This document shows, in pieces, positions 6,839 to 11,052 of a DNA stretch of 11,052 nucleotides (the stretch's first letter is position 1; every line of letters starts with the position of its first letter). The DNA comes from an uncultured Ruminococcus sp. Its GTDB lineage: Bacteria > Bacillota > Clostridia > Oscillospirales > Ruminococcaceae. Location: assembly GCA_947175005.1 (NCBI GenBank), contig CAMWLD010000041.1:1-11052 (forward strand). The letters run 5' to 3'. A program made the position numbers and the translations under genes. Below the pieces are notes generated by a model. That model had not been told where the DNA came from and did no database searches. It worked only from the letters and a program-made list of their open reading frames with translations.

Positions 6839-7570
6839 ATGAAAAATCGGTTTAGTGAGATAAGAAAAAGAATTTTTGAGGTCATAGAGCTTTCGGACGG
6901 AAGCGACATACCAAGCAGGATCTATGACGTGACCATGATGTGTTCTATTTTGGTGAGTCTAATACCGCTGGCGTTCAAGGAAACAAAACCTTTATTTCTG
7001 GTGCTGGACTACATAACTGCGGGCATTTTTGTGATCGATTATCTGCTGCGCCTTATTACGGCGGATCATAAGCTGGGAGGTCCGGGAAAGTTAAAGCTGT
7101 TTTTTATTTATCCCTTTACGCCCATGGCTTTGATAGATCTTCTTGCTATTCTTCCGACCTTCAGCATAGTGACGTCGGGGTTCAAGATACTAAGGCTCCT
7201 CCGCCTCATGCGCACGTTCAGGGTATTCAAGTTCGTAAGATATTCCAAAAGCATTGCCGTTATTGCAGGTGTGATAAAGAAGCAGAAAGAGCCGCTTCTG
7301 GCGGTATGCGTGCTTGCCTCGGCATATATTCTTGTGTGCGCTCTTATCATTTTCAATGTTGAGCCCGATACGTTCGATAATTTCTTTGAGGCTGTGTACT
7401 GGGCTACGGTCAGTCTTACGACCATGGGCTACGGCGACATTTACCCGTTATCGACTATCGGGCGTATGGTGACTATGGTCTCGTCCTTTGTGGGGATAGC
7501 CATTGTCGCACTTCCCTCGGGCATTATTACTGCGGGGTATATGGAAGAGATAAGGAAAGGGAAAGATTGA
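6839..7570 (+). CDS. Voltage-gated-type potassium channel (six-helix Kv-like)
   Basis: This 243-residue inner-membrane protein is a Kv-family subunit expected to work as a tetramer passing K+. The six helices are visible: S1 (about 30-46), S2 (53-72), S3 (94-110), S4 (115-134), S5 (152-173) and S6 (208-234). S4 bears seven basic residues at strict three-residue spacing: K116, R119, R122, R125, R128, K131 and R134. Acidic partners are D67 in S2 and D100 in S3. The pore helix leads to TTMGYGD (194-200), the K+-selectivity filter. Only a short tail follows S6, so there is no RCK or cyclic-nucleotide domain and gating should be by voltage alone. The ribosome site is weak (CAGGTG, nine bases or fewer before ATG). 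I see no clear promoter in 6753-6838. Read-through from the upstream operon is possible. Physiological role is not shown by the neighbours. Confidence 0.93.
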   Translation: MKNRFSEIRKRIFEVIELSDGSDIPSRIYDVTMMCSILVSLIPLAFKETKPLFLVLDYITAGIFVIDYLLRLITADHKLGGPGKLKLFFIYPFTPMALIDLLAILPTFSIVTSGFKILRLLRLMRTFRVFKFVRYSKSIAVIAGVIKKQKEPLLAVCVLASAYILVCALIIFNVEPDTFDNFFEAVYWATVSLTTMGYGDIYPLSTIGRMVTMVSSFVGIAIVALPSGIITAGYMEEIRKGKD

Positions 7571-7584
7571 GGACGGGCATAATG

Positions 7585-7628
7585 AAAAACGACCGTACAG
7601 GCGCGGGCTTGTACGGTCGTTTAGTTTT
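7585..7628. terminator. Bidirectional terminator between convergent genes
   Basis: ACGACCGTACA (7589-7599) pairs perfectly over 11 bp with TGTACGGTCGT (7610-7620) around a ten-base loop. On the plus strand it is followed by TTAGTTTT. On the minus strand the stem is followed by five T residues (complement of 7585-7589 AAAAA). It can therefore end both the K+ channel transcript and the toxin-antitoxin transcript, whose last gene stops at 7691. Confidence 0.9.
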
Positions 7629-7690
7629 GCTTGGTAAGTTCGGAAAATATGTATTGCATTGCAGTATAATATTTTATTGGAGAATGAATA

Positions 7691-8026
7691 TCAATCATCA
7701 TTTTCGCTGCTGATGATCTCTTCAACGTTCCGTCCGCCGTGAAATATCCTGACGATCTGCACTTTAAACAGCTTGCGGTCAACCCCGTAATATACCATAT
7801 ATTTTCCTACGGGAAATTTGCGGATGTTTCTGCTGTGCCAAGGCTCCCAATCTACGACAGGGTGGCGTTCGGAGCTGAAGTCGAGGGAATAAGCTGCTTT
7901 GTAAATTCGGGCTGTAAGCTTATCTGCGATCCTTGGCTCTTTGAGCGTAACGGCAACATATGAATAAATGTTCAGAATGTCGCTGTGGGCTTCGGGAGTT
8001 ATGGTCACTTCGTATTTTTCACTCAT
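7691..8026 (-). CDS. ParE/RelE-superfamily toxin of a type II toxin-antitoxin pair
   Basis: The 111-residue protein has the ParE/RelE toxin layout. It opens with YEVTITPEAHSDILNIYSYV (helix-rich N-terminus beginning ITPEAHSDI), has the central RNIRKFPVGKYMVYY strand pair (67-80), and ends in the characteristic VRIFHGGRNVEEII (92-105). Members either cut ribosome-bound mRNA (RelE type) or poison DNA gyrase (ParE type). The sequence alone does not decide which, though the family resemblance is to the ParE_toxin Pfam group. Its ATG overlaps the antitoxin stop by four bases (ATGA, 8023-8026), so translation is coupled. GAGGAG inside the antitoxin gene, about eight bases upstream, is its ribosome site. 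The two form one operon with antitoxin first, as usual. The protein appears full length and intact. Confidence 0.9.
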   Translation of the reverse strand: MSEKYEVTITPEAHSDILNIYSYVAVTLKEPRIADKLTARIYKAAYSLDFSSERHPVVDWEPWHSRNIRKFPVGKYMVYYGVDRKLFKVQIVRIFHGGRNVEEIISSENDD

Positions 8027-8349
8027 GTTCCATACTCCTCGGATAGAGTTGCTTTAAACTCGGCAAGCATTTCTTCACTTTCCTGTAAGGTATATGTTCT
8101 CCCTGCCTCAATGGAATCTATGCCCTTTTGCAGTTCCCTGTCTATTTCCTCTCTTGTCATACTCCCCTCAAAGAGGATTTTCGGAGCGGGGAGACACGGT
8201 TCAAACGGTATTTTCTGTTCTTTTATTATTCTGTTGTAAAGCATACGAATGACTTCTGCGGGCGTAAACCCCGACTGCTCCAAAATTGTTTCCGCTTTTT
8301 CCTTGATCTCCGGGTCTATTGCTACGTGTAATTCTGCTGTATTCGTCAT
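8023..8349 (-). CDS. RelB/DinJ-family antitoxin
   Basis: This 108-residue protein neutralises the adjacent toxin and should repress its own promoter. Residues about 5-45 form the ribbon-helix-helix DNA-binding region of the RelB/DinJ family: a strand with AELHVAIDPEIK, then a helix with AETILEQSGFTPAEVIRMLY. IIKEQKIPFEP follows, a family hallmark. The C-terminal part (about 66-108), charged and helix-forming, would wrap the toxin. An upstream in-frame GTG at 8358 extends the frame by three codons. However, the ribosome site AAAGGAG (complement of 8360-8366) lies one base from that GTG and ten bases from the ATG at 8349, so ATG is the better start. Its promoter overlaps a TTTGC-AA-GCAAA dyad, a likely autoregulatory operator. 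The gene is first in a two-gene operon and overlaps the toxin by four bases. Confidence 0.9.
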   Translation of the reverse strand: MTNTAELHVAIDPEIKEKAETILEQSGFTPAEVIRMLYNRIIKEQKIPFEPCLPAPKILFEGSMTREEIDRELQKGIDSIEAGRTYTLQESEEMLAEFKATLSEEYGT

Positions 8350-8372
8350 TTCGTTCACACTCCTTTATAATA

Positions 8373-8401
8373 ATTATATCCTCATTTGAAAAGGTTTGCA
8401 A
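8373..8401 (-). promoter_or_regulatory. Promoter of the toxin-antitoxin operon
   Basis: On the minus strand, TTGCAA (8401-8396) and TATAAT (8378-8373) lie 17 bases apart. The start would fall about 7 bases before the -10's end-proximal ribosome site, giving a very short leader to the antitoxin ATG at 8349. A dyad overlaps the -35 box. Confidence 0.8.
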
Positions 8402-8406
8402 GCAAA
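8395..8406. repeat. Inverted repeat over the toxin-antitoxin -35 box (candidate operator)
   Basis: TTTGC (8395-8399) and GCAAA (8402-8406) form a dyad with a two-base centre, overlapping the -35 box of the antitoxin promoter. RelB/DinJ proteins bind as ribbon-helix-helix dimers to short palindromes at their own promoter, so this is the natural candidate site. Assignment is inference. Confidence 0.5.
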
Positions 8407-8526
8407 TGCAGAGCTTTGTTTGTAAAATTTATGTGAATGAAATGTGCTGCGGTAAATGCTGATCTGCTGCACAAGTGAGATATTGCGGCAGTTACTTTGA
8501 CTTGTCACAAATATTATTCATAAATA

Positions 8527-8555
8527 TTGACAAATTCCGAAATATATGGTACAAT
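8527..8555 (+). promoter_or_regulatory. Promoter of the DUF5104-like gene
   Basis: TTGACA (8527-8532) and TACAAT (8550-8555) are 17 bases apart, with TGG just before the -10 box (extended -10). Transcription should start near 8562, giving a leader of about 50 bases. The -35 box forms half of an imperfect inverted repeat with TTGTCA at 8502-8507. Confidence 0.85.
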
Positions 8556-8613
8556 ATATTCAGTGAAAAGTATATCTGATTGCGGGGTTTAGTTTTTATT
8601 GGGAGGAAAAATT

Positions 8614-9135
8614 ATGAAACGCAAACATATTGTATTGAGTGTAACTGTGGGTGTTATTTTAATTTCGGGTATTGTTGCATTGCTGTGGGGCGGTTACAGA
8701 TTTGCAAGACACATTGACGAGAAACTGGAAAACAGCCAGTCCGCAGTGGGAGGCAGAATGGGACTGGAGATACTGCACTGTTTTAATGAAAAAGATTCCG
8801 AGGGGCTTAAAGAAATGTTCTGCGACCTCATAAAAAATACCCATGACCTTGACAGTGAAATAGAAGAGGCGTTTGCTGTAATAGATAAACCGATAATATC
8901 GTACAGGCCGTTTCAGATAGGCGGTGAGGAGTATAGGAGAGAAGGCGTTATAACTAAAAGTTGGATCTCTGCTGACATACAGAATGTAAAAATAAGCGAA
9001 GAAGAAAGATATGATGTGGTTTTCTCTGCCAATTTAGTTACCGGTAAAGGCGATGTTTTTATTGGAGTGGACAGAATAGCCATATATGACGATAACGACA
9101 ATTTGATTTGTACTATTGGTGCAAATGTATTATAA
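8614..9135 (+). CDS. DUF5104-like membrane-anchored protein
   Basis: This 173-residue protein starts with a basic stretch and one hydrophobic helix (about 6-28), so it is probably anchored in the membrane and faces outward. The rest resembles DUF5104 proteins of Firmicutes. It has a helical start with EILHCFNEKDSEGLKEMFC, a DLDSEIEEAF helix, IDKPIISY, and then repeated strands ending GVDRIAIYDDNDN. These proteins have a cystatin/NTF2-like appearance and no known function; the family call is from memory. Most DUF5104 members are lipoproteins, but this copy has no lipobox cysteine. ATG 8614 is chosen because GGGAGG (8601-8606) lies seven bases upstream; a TTG at 8599 in the same frame would overlap that ribosome site. 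It has its own promoter, and no strong terminator follows. Confidence 0.75.
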   Translation: MKRKHIVLSVTVGVILISGIVALLWGGYRFARHIDEKLENSQSAVGGRMGLEILHCFNEKDSEGLKEMFCDLIKNTHDLDSEIEEAFAVIDKPIISYRPFQIGGEEYRREGVITKSWISADIQNVKISEEERYDVVFSANLVTGKGDVFIGVDRIAIYDDNDNLICTIGANVL

Positions 9136-9231
9136 AGTAAAAATATGTTTTTACATATATTAAAAGATGTGCCGTAAGGCAATTCAAAGCATACAAAAAT
9201 TATATGACAGGAGTTTTTTAAAGCGGGCATT

Positions 9232-9266
9232 TCTTGCCTCTTGCTTCTTAAACCTCCTGCCTCTAA
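9232..9266 (-). repeat. Dispersed intergenic repeat, copy B (inverted)
   Basis: Read on the minus strand, this 35-base stretch matches copy A at 4733-4768 with two substitutions and one missing base. Weaker similarity (GCTTTAAA) continues toward 9215. It ends one base before the ribosome site (AAGGAG, 9268-9273) of the MNT-like gene, so the repeat lies in the leader of that operon. The two copies are in opposite orientation about 4.5 kb apart. Confidence 0.7.
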
Positions 9267-9282
9267 TAAGGAGCGATGTAAT

Positions 9283-9600
9283 ATGAATAAAACTTATTCG
9301 ACAGTCATACTTAATATGGTGGACGAGATAGTGCGCTTGTGCGACCCGTCGCTTATTTATCTGGTGAGCGAGAAAAAGGACAGGCAGGGGGCGACCTCTT
9401 CATTTAAGCTTTGCATAATTGTGCCCGAGTGCGGCGAGCCCGAGGCGGTGGAGACAAAGCTGCTTTTGCAGACCGACTGCCCTGTGCCCTGCGATTTTAT
9501 TGTATACAGTCTGGAGGACTGGAACGAATGCGCCGAGGACGACTGCTCCTTTGCCTATCGTGTTGAGAACGGCGGTGAACGGCTTTATGTCAAGGAGTAG
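9283..9600 (+). CDS. MNT-like nucleotidyltransferase-fold protein, catalytic motif lost
   Basis: The 105-residue protein has the length and layout of the minimal nucleotidyltransferase (MNT) partners of HEPN proteins. The C-terminal half is a good match: PCDFIVYSLEDWNE (69-82), then SFAYRVENGGERLY, as in the usual (V)DVIVxTPEEFE ... GxxLY. The catalytic region is not standard. After the expected IYL strand (25-27), the FGS motif reads LVS (27-29), and the DxD position, normally SDIDL, reads SFKLC (40-44). Only the third acid, D71, remains. It is therefore probably not an active transferase; active MNTs AMPylate their HEPN partner. ATG 9283 is chosen because AAGGAG (9268-9273) is nine bases upstream; the frame is open further upstream through the repeat. 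It overlaps the HEPN gene by 14 bases, so the two are co-translated. Confidence 0.78.
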   Translation: MNKTYSTVILNMVDEIVRLCDPSLIYLVSEKKDRQGATSSFKLCIIVPECGEPEAVETKLLLQTDCPVPCDFIVYSLEDWNECAEDDCSFAYRVENGGERLYVKE

Positions 9601-10042
9601 CAAAAAGGGCGACAGCAAGCGGTATTACGACTGGATATATCATGCGTGGCTGGACAGGCTGGCGGCAAATTCCCTTGCCTCGGACAAGGTGCTTTATCCT
9701 GCGGCGGCGTTTCACTGTCAGCAGTGCATTGAAAAGGCTTTGAAAGGGTATTTGCTTTGGGGAAGCAGGCGTTTGCTGGACGGGCACAATCTTACATGGC
9801 TTTGCAAGCAGGCGGCGCTTATGGACGGGGGCTTTGTGCAGTGGATAGACGAGAGCGCTGTGCTGAACAGGTACTACATAGAGACCCGCTACCCTGCGGA
9901 CATTCCTTTGGAAATCGACGGGGAGACCATGAAAAGTCTGCTTAAAATGAGCAGCGATATGATGGATTTTATTTGTGCGCTGACTAAGTTCGATTTTAAC
10001 AGCTATCATAAGAAAAGCAGGAAAAACACGGGCAGTCAGTAA
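9587..10042 (+). CDS. HEPN-domain protein (partner of the MNT-like protein)
   Basis: The 151-residue protein is a single HEPN domain, an all-helical fold found in RNase toxins and nucleotide-binding partners. Typical features are YPAAAFHCQQCIEKALKGYLL (helix 2, about 37-57, with the QQCIEKALKG signature), then GHNLTWLC, and RYPADIP in the C-half. R62 and H67 form an RX4H motif (R-LLDG-H), the catalytic signature of HEPN ribonucleases, so toxin activity is possible. The start is ATG 9587, inside the last codons of the MNT-like gene. The open frame extends farther upstream, but only as the shadow of that gene. No strong ribosome site precedes it, consistent with translational coupling. Comparable MNT-HEPN pairs act as toxin-antitoxin modules with HEPN as toxin; whether this one does is inference. 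Confidence 0.88.
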   Translation: MSRSSKKGDSKRYYDWIYHAWLDRLAANSLASDKVLYPAAAFHCQQCIEKALKGYLLWGSRRLLDGHNLTWLCKQAALMDGGFVQWIDESAVLNRYYIETRYPADIPLEIDGETMKSLLKMSSDMMDFICALTKFDFNSYHKKSRKNTGSQ

Positions 10043-10060
10043 TTTAGGAGGTTTTGGAAC

Positions 10061-10825
10061 ATGAATGATTTTATTGTCTGCCCCGAGTGCGGGGAAAAGA
10101 TATATGTTAAAAATTCCAAAATTCTCGCGACGCCTTTTTTCGGATACATAACGTGCCCGGAATGCAAAAAAAGCTTGACCGATTTTCAAGGCTTTTCTAA
10201 GGCATACAGGATAATTTGGACTGTGATCATACCGGCTGTGATGATATTATCGGTCTTTCTGATGTGCAGGTCGGGCTTGGCGGAATGGCTGCCGGTAACG
10301 GTGCCTTGTATTTTGACGGTTTTGGCAGTCGGTGTTTTGGCGGCTTATGAAATTATCCGCAAAAGGAGAATAAAAAAGGCAAGAAACGGTCTGCTGCCGT
10401 TTATCAGCGGGGTGTGCAGGGGAAAATTTGTTTCATATGCTAAAGAAACGGAAATTACCCAAAAGGAAATTGACGGGATAAATGCGTATATTATTGAGCA
10501 GGACAATTTCCTTGCAAAAGCCATTTCAAAAAGAAGAAGATATGATGATCCCTACAGCAAGGTGGTCCTGCTGCTGCCGAGAACGGATATGACGGTAAAA
10601 TTGTCCGGCGAGAATGCGAGCAATTTAAAATGGATAAAATTATACGATATATATAGGGTCAACAATGAGGATATTTTTTTGCAGCTGTCAAATTATTCGA
10701 TAAATGAAAATAATGACATAAGCCTCGAATTTAAAAGGGTGAACGATACGAAAGACCGCAGCGGCAGTTTTGAACTGTTTACGCTGGAGGGGGGATATAT
10801 CGGAAAGGTCATGACGGAGAAGTGA
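10061..10825 (+). CDS. Zinc-ribbon membrane protein of unknown function
   Basis: This 254-residue protein begins with a zinc ribbon made of two CPEC knuckles (C7/C10 and C32/C35), followed by two membrane helices (about 51-69 and 77-97) and a cytoplasmic domain of about 155 residues. The helix pair with basic residues after it (RKRRIKKAR, 100-108) suggests both ends face the cytoplasm. The C-terminal domain is unfamiliar. It has charged patches (KRRRYDD, 157-163), a strand-rich part (KVVLLLPRTDMTVKL), and ends near GGYIGKVMTEK. AGGAGG (10046-10051) lies nine bases before ATG, and the gene starts only 18 bases after the HEPN stop, so it is very likely in the same transcript. Whether it works with the MNT-HEPN pair or is only a neighbour is unknown. 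Confidence 0.85.
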   Translation: MNDFIVCPECGEKIYVKNSKILATPFFGYITCPECKKSLTDFQGFSKAYRIIWTVIIPAVMILSVFLMCRSGLAEWLPVTVPCILTVLAVGVLAAYEIIRKRRIKKARNGLLPFISGVCRGKFVSYAKETEITQKEIDGINAYIIEQDNFLAKAISKRRRYDDPYSKVVLLLPRTDMTVKLSGENASNLKWIKLYDIYRVNNEDIFLQLSNYSINENNDISLEFKRVNDTKDRSGSFELFTLEGGYIGKVMTEK

Positions 10826-10948
10826 GGCAATGGGATTTAGGTTTCGGAATGTCGGAAAAAGGCAAGGGTTTCCTTATTTGGATATGAGCATTTTTTTGCT
10901 CAAATGTTACTGCGATTTTATTTAATGTAATGGGAAGTTGGAAAATTT

Positions 10949-11052
10949 ATGGGTTTTATAAGAAGAGGAAATTATTCGGAAAATTCCGTGGAAGGAGTGG
11001 TCCGTTCTGCAAGGAGTTTCGGAAAAAGCAAAATTGAAAATACGGTCTATGT
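10949..11052 (+). CDS. Possible gene start truncated by the window edge
   Basis: A frame opens at ATG 10949, closed just upstream by TAA at 10928-10930, and stays open for 34 codons to the end of the window. The visible start reads MGFIRRGNYSENSVEGVV, basic and hydrophilic, with no recognised motif. The only ribosome-site candidate, GGGAAG at 10932-10937, is weak and 11 bases away. The preceding 123 bases (10826-10948) hold no clear promoter; a TGAGCA/TGCTCA hairpin (10885-10902) with a T-rich loop is present. It could equally be chance. Confidence 0.3.
   Translation, partial: MGFIRRGNYSENSVEGVVRSARSFGKSKIENTVY

Noticed and set aside
8599..8613. TTG start adding five residues to the DUF5104-like protein
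   Set aside because: The TTG overlaps the GGGAGG ribosome site that serves the ATG at 8614.
9137..9154. GTAAAAA-TATG-TTTTTAC hairpin after the DUF5104-like gene as terminator
   Set aside because: The stem is almost all A-T and its T residues are inside the stem, with no following T tract.
9419..9586. Upstream extension of the HEPN frame
   Set aside because: It is out of frame with and inside the MNT-like gene, and its translation is shadow-like; homology begins after ATG 9587.
1..11052. CRISPR array or prophage/integrase genes
   Set aside because: No regularly spaced repeats, cas-like proteins, integrases or transposases were seen on either strand.

Overview
The window looks like chromosome from a low-to-moderate GC anaerobic Firmicute, most likely an Oscillospiraceae/Ruminococcus-type Clostridium relative. 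This is inferred from strong AGGAGG-type ribosome sites, near-consensus TTGACA/TATAAT promoters, AT-rich intergenic DNA, a biotin-dependent decarboxylase/transcarboxylase gene set, and a DUF5104-like protein. No species is claimed.

Layout. 1-302 is gene-free and ends in a textbook promoter for tRNA-Lys(UUU) (303-378), which has its own terminator. galE (UDP-glucose 4-epimerase, 658-1665) stands alone with its own promoter, a 5' stem-loop and a terminator. Next is a separately promoted membrane-anchored protein of unknown function (1957-3150), whose roughly 95-nt leader can fold as a pseudoknot. At 3362-6675 a three-gene cluster encodes a divergent biotin-dependent carboxyltransferase, a 122-residue biotin carrier and a stand-alone oxaloacetate decarboxylase alpha / pyruvate carboxyltransferase subunit. 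It is driven by a promoter whose -35 box lies in the loop of a 10-bp inverted repeat. The set matches the 12S / 1.3S / 5S parts list of Propionibacterium transcarboxylase. It lacks the membrane beta and gamma subunits of the Na+-pumping decarboxylases within this window.

A six-helix voltage-gated-type K+ channel (6839-7570) follows. It converges, through a shared bidirectional terminator, on a minus-strand RelB/DinJ-ParE/RelE toxin-antitoxin operon (7691-8349). Then come a DUF5104-like membrane-anchored protein (8614-9135), an overlapping MNT-HEPN pair (9283-10042) in which the nucleotidyltransferase has lost its GS and DxD catalytic motifs, and a zinc-ribbon membrane protein just downstream (10061-10825). 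A possible truncated gene runs off the right edge.

Most interesting points: (1) the carboxyltransferase has altered active-site motifs within a transcarboxylase-like set; (2) a catalytically degenerate MNT is paired with an apparently intact HEPN RX4H protein; (3) a roughly 36-bp intergenic repeat is present in inverted orientation at 4733 and 9232, with a related sequence in the galE terminator; (4) inverted repeats are embedded in promoters; (5) a possible structured leader precedes the unknown membrane protein. All assignments come from reading the sequence; no database search was run.
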